Part shown: positions 24,502 to 34,496 of the stretch, piece by piece
How positions within the stretch are numbered: position 1 is the first letter of the stretch
How the letters are laid out: each line of letters opens with the position of its first letter
Notes under the pieces: generated by a model
Told to the model about the DNA's origin: nothing
Seen by the model: the letters and a program-made list of their open reading frames with translations, nothing else
The model's database searches: none
Position numbers and translations under genes: made by a program
NCBI RefSeq assembly: GCF_017948265.1
Contig: NZ_CP072852.1
Location: 1,488,001 to 1,552,000 of the forward strand
Length of the DNA: 64,000 bases
From: Rhodoferax sp. PAMC 29310
GTDB taxonomy: Bacteria; Pseudomonadota; Gammaproteobacteria; Burkholderiales; Burkholderiaceae_C
Direction of reading: 5' to 3'

Positions 24502-25398
24502 TTATGCGGAGCTAGGCTTGCGGACCACAAGAGCCACCCCTACGGCAGTCAATGCGGTTCCTGCCAATGTAATCAACGTAATGGGTTCATTAAACAAACC
24601 CCATGCGATGAACGCGGTCACGGGCGGAACCAAAAACATCAAGCTCGTCACGGAGGCAGCAGCACCCCGCTGAATCAACAAGTAGAGCAAAGAACTCCCG
24701 CCAAGCGTCAACCCCAAAACAGACCACGCCATCGCTCCGGCCAGCTCGCCATTCCATCCCATCGGTTCCGTTTCCAGAAATGCCAGCGGCACCGTTACCA
24801 ACAGTGCAGCCATCAATTGAACAGTGTTGGCACTGCGGACGTCGCAGGTTTGGACAAATCGTTTCTGATAGAGCGTGCCCACTGTAATGCTCAACAACGC
24901 ACCAATCGCCAGGGACAGATTCAACCAATCGGCCTCGCCACCTTGGCCAAACTTGCGCGACACCACCAAGACCAATCCCAAAAAACCAAGCAACAACCCA
25001 AGCCACTGCCGCCAACCAATCTTGCCTCCGGTAGAGGCCAGCCAAACCGCAGTCAATACAGGCTGTAGACCCACAATCAAGGCGGATAGGCCGGACCCCA
25101 TTCCAGCCTTAACAGCTGCCCACACCCCACCCAAGTAGAAGGCATGCATAAAGACGCCGGTAACGGCCAGGTGCATCCACTGCGAACGGCTGGAAGGCCA
25201 TTTGACCTTTGCCAACACGATCCAAGGAAGAAAACAGAGAATGGACAAAGCATAGCGCCACGCCAAAAATGTCATTGGCGGCGCATGAGGCATGCCGTAG
25301 CGCGCGACGATAAAGCCTGTGCTCCAAATCAGCACAAAAACAGCCGGCATCGCCCGAGTACCCAATTTACCCGCGCCGACTTGGACCCCACCAGTCAT
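24502..25398 (-). CDS. DMT-superfamily exporter (EamA family)
   Basis: 298 residues with ten predicted membrane helices in two five-helix EamA repeats: repeat 1 starts ALPAVF-like (MPAVFVLIWSTGFIVARYGM) and repeat 2 about residue 155 (LSLAIGALLSITVGTLYQKR). Typical glycine/proline pattern of the second repeat: LMFLVPPVTAFIAWGLFNEP. Drug/metabolite transporter, probably exporting an amino acid or other small metabolite; substrate not predictable. Its ATG overlaps the pgsA stop (25395-25398, ATGA), so it is translationally coupled to phospholipid synthesis and uvrC. Confidence 0.88.
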   Translation of the reverse strand: MTGGVQVGAGKLGTRAMPAVFVLIWSTGFIVARYGMPHAPPMTFLAWRYALSILCFLPWIVLAKVKWPSSRSQWMHLAVTGVFMHAFYLGGVWAAVKAGMGSGLSALIVGLQPVLTAVWLASTGGKIGWRQWLGLLLGFLGLVLVVSRKFGQGGEADWLNLSLAIGALLSITVGTLYQKRFVQTCDVRSANTVQLMAALLVTVPLAFLETEPMGWNGELAGAMAWSVLGLTLGGSSLLYLLIQRGAAASVTSLMFLVPPVTAFIAWGLFNEPITLITLAGTALTAVGVALVVRKPSSA

Positions 25399-25961
25399 TT
25401 CACCCGCGCTCGAATCTCGGGCAAGGCTTTTTGCAGGTAGTACACCATGGACCAGATCGTCATCACCGCAGCGATCCAGATCAACCAGACACCCCAGACT
25501 CGAGTATCGACGACGTCAAACAACATTCCATCGAAGAGCAGGAATGGAATTGCCACCATTTGCACAACAGTTTTAAGCTTTCCAACCATGTGAACCGCGA
25601 CGCTTTTCGACGCGCCAATTTGAGCCATCCACTCGCGCAGCGCCGAAATAGCAATTTCGCGCCCGATGATGATCAGTGCCACGAACACATCTGCGCGGCC
25701 CAAATGAACCAGCACCAGAACGCTGGCGCACACCAAAATCTTGTCCGCCACAGGATCCAGGAAGGCACCAAAGGATGACACCTGATTCAGTCGACGGGCC
25801 AAAAAACCATCAAGCCAGTCTGTGGCCGCGAAGACCACGAACAGGATGGTCGCGATGAGATTGCGAGTGGCGGGGTCAATGGGTAGGTAAAACACCCCAA
25901 TGATCAACGGGATCGCCGCAATGCGGGTCCACGTCATGATGGTTGGGATGGTGAAGAACAT
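25395..25961 (-). CDS. pgsA: CDP-diacylglycerol-glycerol-3-phosphate 3-phosphatidyltransferase
   Basis: 188 residues from the ATG at 25961 (MFFTIPTIMTWTRIAAIPLI); longer frames upstream are not family-like. It makes phosphatidylglycerol phosphate in the inner membrane. The CDP-alcohol phosphatidyltransferase signature D-G-x2-A-R-x8-G-x3-D-x3-D is seen as ATDWLDGFLARRL followed by SSFGAFLDPVADKI. About four to five membrane helices. Lies 55 bp after uvrC, the usual uvrC-pgsA order. Confidence 0.95.
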   Translation of the reverse strand: MFFTIPTIMTWTRIAAIPLIIGVFYLPIDPATRNLIATILFVVFAATDWLDGFLARRLNQVSSFGAFLDPVADKILVCASVLVLVHLGRADVFVALIIIGREIAISALREWMAQIGASKSVAVHMVGKLKTVVQMVAIPFLLFDGMLFDVVDTRVWGVWLIWIAAVMTIWSMVYYLQKALPEIRARVK

Positions 25962-26016
25962 GGCGCAATTGTGGCACGACATACCGATTCGACGGTAGCC
26001 GTCAATCCGTCGACTA

Positions 26017-28014
26017 TCAGTGAAGCGCTCGGTAGATTTCCTCAGCCAGATCCCGCGAAATACCGTCCACTGTCGCAATGTCATCGGCACTGGCTAAAGT
26101 GACGCCCCTAACGCCGCCAAAACGCTGCAGCAACTTGGCTCGCCTCTTGGGGCCAACACCAGGAATCTCTTCGAGCTTGCCACCATCAACTCGGACTTTG
26201 GCACGCTTGGCGCGCATGCCCGTGATGGCAAACCGGTGCGCCTCATCCCGGATTTGCGCCACCAACATCAAGGCGGCAGAGTCTTTGCCGAGATAGACTT
26301 TCTCGCGACCATCCGCGAATACCAACTCCTCCAGCCCCACGCGGCGCCCTTCCCCTTTTTCGACGCCGACAATGAGGGACAAATTGAGGCCCAATTGCTC
26401 GAACACCTCACGCGCCATGGACACTTGGCCTTTTCCGCCATCGACAAGAACCAAGTCCGGCAACCGCCCGGTTCCTGGGGGCGTCTGACCCGATTTCTCG
26501 GCTTCACGCAATGTTTCAGCCAACTTGCCATACCGGCGCATCAAGACCTGGCGCATCGCGGCATAGTCGTCACCCGGCGTGATGCCCTCAATTCCATATC
26601 GACGGTATTCGGCGTTTTGCATTTTGTGGTGATGAAACACCACACAAGAAGCTTGCGTCGCCTCCCCCGCTGTGTGGGAGATGTCAAAACACTCCACTCG
26701 CAAATTCTCAAGCTCATCGAGCGCGAGGTCCAAGGCATCAACCAACGCACGGGTACGGGCTTGCTGAGACCCCTCCTCTGACAGCAATCGCGCCAGTTGC
26801 AACCCGGCATTGGTCTGCGCCATCTCCAGCCATTGACGGCGCTGCTCACGAGGTTGATGCACCGCGCTGACCTTCACTCCAGATTGCTCAGACAGTGCTT
26901 TGAGTAAACTTTTACTCACGGGCTGACTGACCACGAGGGAGGGTGGTACCGGCACATTCAGGTAGTGTTGCGCCACAAAAGCATCCAGCACCAGCGCCTC
27001 AATGGTGGGACGCGCGGCGGCATCGTCGGCACCCTCATGATCGGTATGAAAGCTCGTTCCCTCTTCAACATGCACAGGGAAATAAGGGCGATCACCAAGA
27101 TGACGCCCTCCTCGCACCATTGCCAAATTCACGCAAGCACGCCCACCCTGCACTTTCACGGCCAAGATGTCCACATCACGATCCGACACGTTGTCCACCG
27201 ACTGCTGATGCAAAACGCTGGACAACGCTGACACCTGATTGCGTAGCTCAGCTGCTTGCTCAAATTCCAGGCGATCGGAATGAGCCATCATTCTGACTTC
27301 CAGCGCCGCCATGACATCGCGTGCGTCCCCTCGCAAAAAGCGCTCTGCATTAGCCACATCTTGCGCGTAATCCTCAATTGAGATGTGTCCCACACAGGGG
27401 GCTGAACATCGTTTAATCTGGTACAGCAAGCAGGGCCGTGTCCGGTTGTTGAACATGGATTCTTCGCAGGTGCGCAGCCGAAATACCTTTTGCATCAGCA
27501 AAATTGCCTCTTTGACCGCCCATGCGCTTGGGTAAGGACCAAAGTAGTGGTGCTTTTTCTCTACCGCACCCCGGTAGTACGATACCCGCGGAAAACTGGA
27601 GCCCACGCTGTCAGACGGGTATGAGCCGGTCATTTTCAAATACGGGTAACTTTTATCGTCCCTGAACAGAATGTTGTATCTGGGATTGAGGGTCTTGATC
27701 AGGTTATTTTCAAGCAGCAAGGCCTCTGCCTCAGACCTGACCACCGTGGTTTCCATGCGCGCAATCTTGCTCACCATGTGCCCAATGCGAGTGCCGCCGT
27801 GATTACGCTGAAAGTAGCTCGACACCCGCTTTTTCAGGTTGATCGCCTTGCCCACGTAAAGCACGGCCCCGTCGACATCAAAGTACCGGTACACGCCTGG
27901 CAACGCCGGCAGGCTGGCCACATCGCTCAGCAATTGCGCGGGATGGGCATTGACCTCAGTTTCCTCCTGCTGCGACAAGGGATCGGAGGGTGTTGATTCA
28001 GGCGTATCGGACAT
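26017..28014 (-). CDS. uvrC: UvrABC system protein C (excinuclease subunit)
   Basis: 665 residues from the ATG at 28014. Makes the two incisions in nucleotide excision repair. GIY-YIG nuclease domain at about 40-125 ([20 protein letters not shown]), Cys-rich region ([25 protein letters not shown]), UVR motif near 240 ([14 protein letters not shown]), RNase H-like C-nuclease domain ([32 protein letters not shown]) and a C-terminal double helix-hairpin-helix ([20 protein letters not shown]). An N-terminal extension of 20 residues before [11 protein letters not shown] is slightly longer than in enterobacteria. Divergent from earP with very little space. Confidence 0.97.
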   Translation of the reverse strand: MSDTPESTPSDPLSQQEETEVNAHPAQLLSDVASLPALPGVYRYFDVDGAVLYVGKAINLKKRVSSYFQRNHGGTRIGHMVSKIARMETTVVRSEAEALLLENNLIKTLNPRYNILFRDDKSYPYLKMTGSYPSDSVGSSFPRVSYYRGAVEKKHHYFGPYPSAWAVKEAILLMQKVFRLRTCEESMFNNRTRPCLLYQIKRCSAPCVGHISIEDYAQDVANAERFLRGDARDVMAALEVRMMAHSDRLEFEQAAELRNQVSALSSVLHQQSVDNVSDRDVDILAVKVQGGRACVNLAMVRGGRHLGDRPYFPVHVEEGTSFHTDHEGADDAAARPTIEALVLDAFVAQHYLNVPVPPSLVVSQPVSKSLLKALSEQSGVKVSAVHQPREQRRQWLEMAQTNAGLQLARLLSEEGSQQARTRALVDALDLALDELENLRVECFDISHTAGEATQASCVVFHHHKMQNAEYRRYGIEGITPGDDYAAMRQVLMRRYGKLAETLREAEKSGQTPPGTGRLPDLVLVDGGKGQVSMAREVFEQLGLNLSLIVGVEKGEGRRVGLEELVFADGREKVYLGKDSAALMLVAQIRDEAHRFAITGMRAKRAKVRVDGGKLEEIPGVGPKRRAKLLQRFGGVRGVTLASADDIATVDGISRDLAEEIYRALH

Positions 28015-28041
28015 AAGGACGTATTGTGGACAATCTCCGGC

Positions 28042-29136
28042 GTGAACACAGGAAAACTCTGGGACATCTTTTGCAAAGTCATCGACAACTTCGGTGACAT
28101 CGGTGTGTGCTGGCGACTGAGCCAGGACTTGGCCAACCGCGGTGAACGCGTTCGACTGTGGGTTGACGACCCCAGCGCCCTGCAATGGATGGCACCCCAC
28201 GGCCATAAAAGTGTTGAGGTTCATCTGTGGGAATCCCCTCTTTCAACCGAGCGCCTCACCATGGGTGACGTGCTAATTGAGTCCTTTGGCTGCGATATTG
28301 ATCCTGAATTCATAGCATTCTATGCAGACAGTACAAGGTCGGATAACACAAAAGGCACTTGGATCAACTTGGAGTACCTCACAGCCGAGACCTATGCAGA
28401 GCGCAGTCATGGTCTGCGTTCACCGGTCACGCAGGGACCAGGGGCAGGGCTCAGCAAGCATTTTTTCTACCCGGGATTCACGCATGCCACCGGGGGATTG
28501 CTGCGCGAAGCAAGTCTGCCCTCGCGTCAGGCCAACTTCAACCGGTCTGATTGGCTGCGTCAGCAATCGATTCCGATCAACAGCGAAAGATTGATTTCAC
28601 TTTTTTGCTACGAACCTTCGGCGCTGAGTGCATTGATGGCCCAATTGGCACAAGGCTCAACGCCCACACGACTGCTGGTCACAGCAGGTAGAACCAGCGC
28701 AGCTGTGACCGCTTGCATCAAGCAGAAAAACTCAGAAAACCCCCTGTGGAATAAAGACGAGGTGCTCACTTTTTCGTACCTTCCTTCACTGACGCAGCAA
28801 GACTTCGATCACTTGCTGTGGTCCTCCGATCTGAACTTTGTCAGGGGCGAAGACTCGTTGGTTCGCGCCATTTGGGCCAGAAAGCCCTTTATTTGGCACA
28901 TCTACCCTCAATTGGATGGCGCACATGAATCAAAGCTGTCTGCCTTCCTTGACCTGATCAACGCCCCACCTTCTTTGAGAACTTTTCACGAGGTATGGAA
29001 CGGGTCAAATGGCGCCGAATTGCCTATTCTGAACTTGGATCAATGGCAAAAAACAGCGACTGAACTTTGTGACATGCAGCAAACACAGAGCGATCTTGTG
29101 ACTGCTCTCATTCAGTTCACCGCGAAAAACAACTAA
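28042..29136 (+). CDS. earP: EarP, protein-arginine rhamnosyltransferase for EF-P
   Basis: 364 residues from a GTG at 28042 ([20 protein letters not shown]); a TTG at 28024 is an alternative start. EarP is a GT-B glycosyltransferase that moves rhamnose from TDP-rhamnose onto Arg32 of EF-P. The conserved N-terminal aspartates are Asp15 and Asp19 ([14 protein letters not shown]), and the nucleotide-sugar site [11 protein letters not shown] is present near residue 275. Only 27 bases separate the chosen start from uvrC, so the two divergent promoters must overlap or lie in coding DNA. efp follows 87 bases downstream. Confidence 0.93.
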   Translation: MNTGKLWDIFCKVIDNFGDIGVCWRLSQDLANRGERVRLWVDDPSALQWMAPHGHKSVEVHLWESPLSTERLTMGDVLIESFGCDIDPEFIAFYADSTRSDNTKGTWINLEYLTAETYAERSHGLRSPVTQGPGAGLSKHFFYPGFTHATGGLLREASLPSRQANFNRSDWLRQQSIPINSERLISLFCYEPSALSALMAQLAQGSTPTRLLVTAGRTSAAVTACIKQKNSENPLWNKDEVLTFSYLPSLTQQDFDHLLWSSDLNFVRGEDSLVRAIWARKPFIWHIYPQLDGAHESKLSAFLDLINAPPSLRTFHEVWNGSNGAELPILNLDQWQKTATELCDMQQTQSDLVTALIQFTAKNN

Positions 29137-29223
29137 AATAGATAGCTTTGCGGGATTCGACCGGAATATTTCCGCTGTTTGCCGTCCGTCGCGTCTCCTG
29201 CGACCAACCTTCACTGAATCGCT

Positions 29224-29778
29224 ATGAAAACAGCTCAAGAAATTCGCGCCGGCAACGTCATCATGCACGGCAAAGACCCGATGGTCGTCCTCAAAACCGA
29301 ATACAGCCGCGGCGGTCGCAACTCTGCCACGGTTCGCATGAAGCTCAAGAGCCTGATTGCAAACTTCGGCACTGAAGTCGTGTTCAAGGCCGACGACAAG
29401 TTGGACCAAGTCATTCTTGATAAAAAAGAATGCACTTACTCCTACTTCGCCGAGCCCATGTATGTCTGCATGGACACCGAGTTCAACCAGTATGAAGTAG
29501 AAGCCGAAAACATGGGCGACTCACTCAACTACCTGGAAGACGGCATGGAACTTGAAGTCGTGTTCTACGACGGCAAGGCAATTTCCGTTGAAATGCCTAC
29601 CAGCGTGGTTCGCGAGATCACTTGGACAGAACCCGCGGTCAAGGGCGATACTTCCGGCAAGGTGCTCAAGCCTGCCAAGATTTCAACAGGATTTGAAATT
29701 GGTGTGCCAATTTTTGTGGCCCAAGGCGACAAGGTGGAAATCGACACCCGTACTGCGGAATACCGCAAGCGCGTCTAA
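29224..29778 (+). CDS. efp: Translation elongation factor P
   Basis: 184 residues, normal size with three beta-barrel domains. Relieves ribosome stalling at polyproline. The loop [12 protein letters not shown] places Arg at position 32, the rhamnosylated residue in EarP-type bacteria rather than the lysine used with EpmA/B, fully consistent with the upstream earP. Domain III ends with [12 protein letters not shown], the usual EF-P ending. A TTCG-loop terminator follows. Confidence 0.97.
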   Translation: MKTAQEIRAGNVIMHGKDPMVVLKTEYSRGGRNSATVRMKLKSLIANFGTEVVFKADDKLDQVILDKKECTYSYFAEPMYVCMDTEFNQYEVEAENMGDSLNYLEDGMELEVVFYDGKAISVEMPTSVVREITWTEPAVKGDTSGKVLKPAKISTGFEIGVPIFVAQGDKVEIDTRTAEYRKRV

Positions 29779-29792
29779 GCTGCGTGCTTAGT

Positions 29793-29820
29793 CAAAAAGG
29801 CTTCTTCGGAAGCCTTTTTT
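29793..29820 (+). terminator. Intrinsic terminator of efp
   Basis: AAAAAGGCTTC - TTCG - GAAGCCTTTTTT: an 11-bp stem with a stable UUCG tetraloop and a run of six T, 15 bases after the efp stop. Confidence 0.92.
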
Positions 29821-29895
29821 CATTGGGGTGTCTTTGCAAAGCAAAGGAGTTGGCGCTTTGAGCACAAGTTCTTCATTCCGGTGTAGGCTACCCCC

Positions 29896-31455
29896 ATGAC
29901 CACGACTCCCAACATCGCATCTACATTGACCTTGCGACGGGTCGCCATTGATACCTACCGTGAAAACGTGGCCTATCTGCACCGCGACTGCGAGGTTTAT
30001 CGGGCCGAAGGATTTCAGGCCTTGTCAAAGGTGGAGATTCGCGCCAATGGTGGCCACATCCTGGCCACTCTGAATGTCGTCGACGATCCAGCCATCGTGA
30101 GCTGCAACGAATTAGGCCTGTCCGAAGACGCCTTTTCCCAGTTGGCTATCGAAGACGGCCACGTGGCGTCGATCTCCCAAGCGGAACCAGCTGCTTCCAT
30201 CGATGCACTACGTCGGAAAATTGCCGGAGAACGCCTAGGTTTGGATGACTTTCACGCCATCATTCGGGACATAGCGGCGCTGCGGTACTCCAAGATTGAG
30301 CTAACGGCGTTTATCGTTGCCTCCCAGCGAGATGAACTTGACCGAGAGGAAGTCTATTTCTTGACCGATGCCATGGTTGCCAGCGGGCGCCGACTGGACT
30401 GGCATGAAAGTCTTGTGGTCGACAAGCACTGCATTGGTGGTATTCCTGGCAACCGTACGTCAATGCTGATCGTCCCCATCGTTGCCGCCCATGGCCTGCT
30501 CTGCCCCAAAACATCCTCTAGAGCTATCACATCCCCAGCCGGAACGGCCGACACCATGGAAGTATTGGCTAACGTTGAACTGCCCTTTGCCCAGTTGGAA
30601 GACATCGTGCGCCAGCACCGAGCCTGCCTGGCCTGGGGTGGAACAGCCCACCTTTCTCCCGCAGACGACGTCCTGATCTCCGTCGAACGTCCACTGGGCA
30701 TTGACTCCGCGGGTCAAATGGTCGCATCCATTCTTTCCAAAAAAATTGCGGCCGGATCCACGCATCTGGTTCTGGACATCCCAATTGGACCGACCGCCAA
30801 AGTCCGCTCAATGCCCGATGCGCAACGGCTGCGCCGTTTGTTCGAGTATGTCGCTCATCGCATGCATTTGTCGCTGGACGTGATCATCACTGATGGTCGC
30901 CAGCCGATTGGCTATGGAATTGGCCCTATGCTGGAAGCACGCGACGTGATGCGTGTATTAGAAAACGACCCCAGAGCGCCAGACGATTTGCGCCAAAAGT
31001 CATTGCGACTGGCAGGCCGGCTCATTGAGTGTCACCCGGATGTGCGAGGCGGAGACGGCTTTGCCATTGCCCGCGACATCCTGGACTCCGGGCGCGCTTT
31101 GGCGAAAATGAACATGATCATCAAAGCGCAGGGTCAAAATCAGTTTGACCACAATGCGCCCCAACTTGGAACACTTAGTTTTGAGGTGACGGCCACTAAA
31201 GCCGGTGTCGTCACCGGCATTGACAATTTGCAAATTGCCCGTATCGCGCGGTTGGCTGGAGCGCCCAAAGTGGTCGGTGCAGGGGTTGACCTGTTTCACA
31301 AACTTGGGGCCATCGTTTCTATCGGAGATGTCTTGTACCGGATCCACGCCGAATACCAAAGCGACCTGGAGTTTGCCCGGCAGGCCTGTGCCAAATCTAC
31401 TGGCTTCACCATCGGCCAGGCTAGCGACTTACCTCACGTTTTTGTGGAGTTTTAA
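29896..31455 (+). CDS. AMP-phosphorylase / thymidine-phosphorylase-like protein (archaeal-type)
   Basis: 519 residues of the nucleoside phosphorylase family II, in the archaeal AMP-phosphorylase branch rather than DeoA. An 80-residue N-terminal beta domain precedes the catalytic part. The phosphate-binding region [19 protein letters not shown], then [19 protein letters not shown], is close to the archaeal type (SSRAIT-x-x-AGTAD), where DeoA has a different sequence. AMP phosphorylase converts AMP and phosphate to adenine and ribose 1,5-bisphosphate; whether this bacterial member uses AMP or a nucleoside is open. Its stop is 2 bases before the next gene, a PRPP-synthetase-like gene, so they form an operon. 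Confidence 0.85.
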   Translation: MTTTPNIASTLTLRRVAIDTYRENVAYLHRDCEVYRAEGFQALSKVEIRANGGHILATLNVVDDPAIVSCNELGLSEDAFSQLAIEDGHVASISQAEPAASIDALRRKIAGERLGLDDFHAIIRDIAALRYSKIELTAFIVASQRDELDREEVYFLTDAMVASGRRLDWHESLVVDKHCIGGIPGNRTSMLIVPIVAAHGLLCPKTSSRAITSPAGTADTMEVLANVELPFAQLEDIVRQHRACLAWGGTAHLSPADDVLISVERPLGIDSAGQMVASILSKKIAAGSTHLVLDIPIGPTAKVRSMPDAQRLRRLFEYVAHRMHLSLDVIITDGRQPIGYGIGPMLEARDVMRVLENDPRAPDDLRQKSLRLAGRLIECHPDVRGGDGFAIARDILDSGRALAKMNMIIKAQGQNQFDHNAPQLGTLSFEVTATKAGVVTGIDNLQIARIARLAGAPKVVGAGVDLFHKLGAIVSIGDVLYRIHAEYQSDLEFARQACAKSTGFTIGQASDLPHVFVEF

Positions 31456-31457
31456 CG

Positions 31458-32348
31458 ATGACGCGCGATCTTTTGCTGTGCTTCTCCGATGAGACAGACC
31501 TCGGCGAGCGCATTTCACGGGCGTCCGGTTTCGATCTTGCCAAAGTGGAGCGCCATCAATTTCCGGATGGAGAAACGAAACTACGTGTGCCAGATGCTAT
31601 GCCACGTCGTGTTGTCATTTTGCGCTCCCTCAATCAACCCAATGACAAGTTGATTGAATTGCTTCTGGCCGCCAAAACCGCCCGGCTGCTGGGTGCACAC
31701 CATTTGACCTTGGTTGCTCCCTACCTCGCCTACATGCGGCAGGACATTGCTTTTCAGCCAGGCGAGGCGATCAGTCAACGCATCATCGGAAAATTTCTGG
31801 CTGAACTTTTCGACACCGTGATCACAATCGACCCCCACTTGCACCGAGTGAAAACGCTGCAAGAGGCCATTCCGGCGGCCAAGGCTGTGGTGCTCAGCGC
31901 AGCACCTCTGTTGGCGGACTTTGTAGCAACACATCGGACGAACCCCGTGCTTATCGGACCGGATGAGGAGTCTGCCCCGTGGATTGCACTGGCTGCCGCT
32001 CGGCATGGCTTTGAGCACGCCGTCTGCAAAAAAGTACGGCATGGTGACCACAATGTGGCAGTGAGCCTGCCACCAATCACGGTCACAGGTCGCCCTGTCG
32101 TCCTTCTGGACGACATCGCCAGCACCGGTCAAACAGTCGCTCAAACAGCGCGTCTATTGCTCTCAGCTGGTGCTGCGTCAGTAGACGTTGCGGTCACCCA
32201 CGCTCTATTCGCCGGCAACGCGATGCAGGTTCTGCGGGACGCAGACATTCAAAACATCTGGAGCACGGACTGCGTTTATCACAGTAGCAACGCCGTGAGT
32301 GTCGCCCCCCTTATTTCGCAAACATTGGCGGCACTGGCGACTGCGTAG
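31458..32348 (+). CDS. Ribose-phosphate pyrophosphokinase-like protein (diverged)
   Basis: 296 residues, about 20 shorter than normal Prs. PRPP synthetases make PRPP from ribose 5-phosphate and ATP. PRPP-binding loop VVLLDDIASTGQTV, pyrophosphate region ITIDPHLHRVKTLQ and APYLAYMRQDIAFQPGEAIS (normal Prs: YARQD) are present. The FPDGE motif is intact (HQFPDGETKLRVPD). It is a paralogue, unlikely to be the housekeeping Prs; pairing with the phosphorylase suggests recycling of a ribose-phosphate product (inference). Confidence 0.85.
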   Translation: MTRDLLLCFSDETDLGERISRASGFDLAKVERHQFPDGETKLRVPDAMPRRVVILRSLNQPNDKLIELLLAAKTARLLGAHHLTLVAPYLAYMRQDIAFQPGEAISQRIIGKFLAELFDTVITIDPHLHRVKTLQEAIPAAKAVVLSAAPLLADFVATHRTNPVLIGPDEESAPWIALAAARHGFEHAVCKKVRHGDHNVAVSLPPITVTGRPVVLLDDIASTGQTVAQTARLLLSAGAASVDVAVTHALFAGNAMQVLRDADIQNIWSTDCVYHSSNAVSVAPLISQTLAALATA

Positions 32349-32534
32349 CGGTGAGACAAGTAATTACCGACTGCCACCATGTCGCAAAAACTCAACGAGC
32401 TGCGTTAAACACTTGAATCTATACGCACAGGTATAACAAGAACAGCCCTACAAGTCTCGGCTTGACTTATGTCATCCTCTTTGATGCGCCAATTGATATC
32501 CTAGAATGATTCTTTACTTAAAAGAGAACTAACA

Positions 32535-32846
32535 ATGAATGATATGTCCGATACACAAAAAGACAAACTGATGACTGACCTGCGAGTAGTGATCTCGGAC
32601 GCCGAAGAACTGCTCAAAATGACAGCTGATGAGGCAGGTGAGAGCGCAGCCGGTTTGCGCAACCGTGTACAGCAGCGCATGAACCAGGCGAAGGCAGAAC
32701 TGATTCACCTGCAAGTTGCAGCTGTGGCCAAAGCCAAAGAGGCCGGCCATGCGACGGACGAGTTTGTTCACGAAAACCCCTGGAAAGCCGTTGGAATTGG
32801 CGCGGGTGTTGGCCTGTTGATCGGCATGCTGATCAGCCGCCGCTAA
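32535..32846 (+). CDS. DUF883 family (ElaB/YqjD-like) membrane-anchored protein
   Basis: 103 residues. A long amphipathic helix with heptad character (residues 1-75) ends in the family's C-terminal anchor NPWKAVGIGAGVGLLIGML then ISRR. In E. coli the YqjD/ElaB proteins sit at the inner membrane and bind ribosomes in stationary phase; the same is likely but unproved here. Ribosome binding site AAAAGAGAAC. First gene of a YqjD-YqjE-YqjK-like cluster. Confidence 0.9.
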   Translation: MNDMSDTQKDKLMTDLRVVISDAEELLKMTADEAGESAAGLRNRVQQRMNQAKAELIHLQVAAVAKAKEAGHATDEFVHENPWKAVGIGAGVGLLIGMLISRR

Positions 32847-32860
32847 ACAAATCCGCTCAG

Positions 32861-33262
32861 ATGCAAAACACCACCCGCGAAAGCGGGTTTTTTAACTCGA
32901 TAAAACAACTGCTCAGTACGGCGCTGGAGATCGCACAGGTCCGTCTTGAACTCGTTGGCACTGAAGTAGAGCGGGAAAAGCGCAGACTTTTCGATGGCCT
33001 TTTTTGGGGTGCCATAGCACTGCTGTGCATAGGTGTTGGCCTAACACTCTTATGTGGCTTCATCATTTTGCTGCTTTGGGACGGCTATCGACTCGCAGCC
33101 ATTGGCTTGTTGTCGGTGTTGTTTATTGCCATGGGCGCTGTTTTGGCCCTCCGCGCCAGGAAAAAAGTTCGCAATCAGAGCACCATGTTTAATGCCAGTT
33201 TGAGCGAACTCAAACAGGACCAAGCCGCATTGCGGCCGCAAACTAACAATGAGCCACACTGA
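32861..33262 (+). CDS. YqjE-like / phage-holin-superfamily membrane protein
   Basis: 133 residues. An N-terminal amphipathic helix (SIKQLLSTALEIAQVRLELV) precedes two membrane helices at about 45-70 (LFWGAIALLCIGVGLTLLCG) and 75-100 (LAAIGLLSVLFIAMGAVLAL), the DUF1469 arrangement. Role unknown; family members accompany YqjD. Codons 5-11 of this gene coincide with an intrinsic-terminator-like hairpin (32873-32893). The start is 15 bases after the DUF883 stop; downstream starts would remove conserved sequence less well than expected, so the ATG at 32861 is kept with caution. Confidence 0.85.
   Translation: MQNTTRESGFFNSIKQLLSTALEIAQVRLELVGTEVEREKRRLFDGLFWGAIALLCIGVGLTLLCGFIILLLWDGYRLAAIGLLSVLFIAMGAVLALRARKKVRNQSTMFNASLSELKQDQAALRPQTNNEPH
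32873..32893 (+). terminator. Terminator-like hairpin overlapping the start of the yqjE-like gene
   Basis: ACCCGC - GAAA - GCGGGT followed by six T in total: a 6-bp GC-rich stem with a stable GAAA tetraloop, lying 12 bases after the ATG at 32861. As DNA it is a textbook intrinsic terminator for the DUF883 gene, yet it is also protein-coding. Confidence 0.75.
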
Positions 33263-33530
33263 CTTGCTGGCACGCCAGCAGCGCCTGTTGGCGCGAAGTG
33301 AATTACTGCGCGAATCCCTGGCCAACCAGTCGCATGTGATTCAGCGACCCTTGGCACTCGCAGACCAGGTTCGTGATGGCATGCAGTGGCTTTACGGTCA
33401 CCCTCAATGGCCTATTGCAGCCGTCACGGTTCTCATCGTGCTCAAACCCAGTCGTGTGCTGACTTGGGGCGGCCGAATGTGGTGGGGTTGGATTAGTTTT
33501 AAAAAGGCCCAAAAGCTACTCAATCGCTAA
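33249..33530 (+). CDS. YqjK-like small protein
   Basis: 93 residues. MSHTDLLARQQRLLARSELL is a coiled-coil start; the middle has one membrane-inserted helix (HPQWPIAAVTVLIVLKPSRV). It overlaps the previous gene by 14 bases, so it is co-translated. It resembles the third member of yqjDEK-type clusters in position and length; function unknown. Confidence 0.75.
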   Translation: MSHTDLLARQQRLLARSELLRESLANQSHVIQRPLALADQVRDGMQWLYGHPQWPIAAVTVLIVLKPSRVLTWGGRMWWGWISFKKAQKLLNR

Positions 33531-33566
33531 GGTTTTCAGTTGTGGGAATGGCGCACAATAAGCATC

Positions 33567-34442
33567 ATGAGCAAGAAAAAAGTCCCCCCCCAACAACTGA
33601 CCGAGCGACGCCTTGCAGATGCTTGGGCAGAATTGCAAAGTCATGCCGATCAAGGCAACCCCCTTGAGCCCGACGCCTATCGACTGGCGTTTGCCGACCC
33701 TGAGTTTTTGTTGCGCCGCGAATCACGCGGCATTCGATTTCAGCTTGAAATGCTGAAACCCGACCTTGACCAAACAGAACAGGGAATTGACAACACCATT
33801 GTGGTTTTTGGGAGCGCCCGATTCCCTGCTCCAGAGGATGCGCAGAGAGCGCTCGCTGCAGCCCAGAAAAGTGGTGACCCGATCGAACTCAAAGTGGCCG
33901 AGCGACAAATGCGCAACGCCCACTACTACGACCAAGCACGGTTGTTTGCCCGCATTGTGGCCACCTTCAGCATGCATCGGCGACCCGAAGAGCGCTTATT
34001 CATCGCCACAGGTGGCGGCCCCGGCATCATGGAAGCCGCCAACCGAGGTGCTCACGAAGTCGGCTCCATGAGCGTGGGCTTGAACATTGCACTCCCCCAT
34101 GAGCAAAGTGCAAACCCCTATGTCACGCCCACGCTGAGCTTCAAGTTTCACTACTTCGCGCTACGCAAGATGCATTTCATGATGCGTGCCAAAGCGTTAG
34201 TCGCGTTTCCTGGTGGGTTCGGCACACTCGATGAATTGTTTGAAGTCATTACTTTGGTCCAAACCGGCAAAGCCAAGCCAGTGCCCATCATTCTGTTTGG
34301 TACCGAGTATTGGAAACGCTTGCTCAATACGGACGTTCTGCTGGAAGAAGGCGTTATTTCGCCAGAAGACATGGATCTGATCACCTATGTGGATGACCCA
34401 CAACTGGCCTGGGATACGATTAGTTCGTTCTACGGGCTATAG
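33567..34442 (+). CDS. LOG-family protein (cytokinin-riboside-monophosphate / nucleotide nucleosidase type)
   Basis: About 291 residues from the ATG at 33567 (MSKKKVPPQQL); the frame opens at 33540. The LOG Rossmann motif FIATGGGPGIMEAANRGAHE and the signature PGGFGTLDELFE are both present, diagnostic for nucleoside-5'-monophosphate phosphoribohydrolases, often misnamed lysine decarboxylases. It would cleave a purine or pyrimidine nucleotide to base and ribose 5-phosphate; substrate not determined by sequence. About 100 extra N-terminal residues place it in the longer bacterial subgroup. Followed by tRNA genes on the other strand. Confidence 0.9.
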   Translation: MSKKKVPPQQLTERRLADAWAELQSHADQGNPLEPDAYRLAFADPEFLLRRESRGIRFQLEMLKPDLDQTEQGIDNTIVVFGSARFPAPEDAQRALAAAQKSGDPIELKVAERQMRNAHYYDQARLFARIVATFSMHRRPEERLFIATGGGPGIMEAANRGAHEVGSMSVGLNIALPHEQSANPYVTPTLSFKFHYFALRKMHFMMRAKALVAFPGGFGTLDELFEVITLVQTGKAKPVPIILFGTEYWKRLLNTDVLLEEGVISPEDMDLITYVDDPQLAWDTISSFYGL

Positions 34443-34496
34443 CAAAACCAGCTTCATTGCGATTGCATCGGTGTGAAGCTGAATCAGAGTAGGACG

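Noticed and set aside
24412..25068. 218-aa frame antisense to the DMT transporter
   Set aside because: Composition rich in His, Gln and Pro from antisense of hydrophobic codons; no start signal; lies over a clear membrane protein gene.
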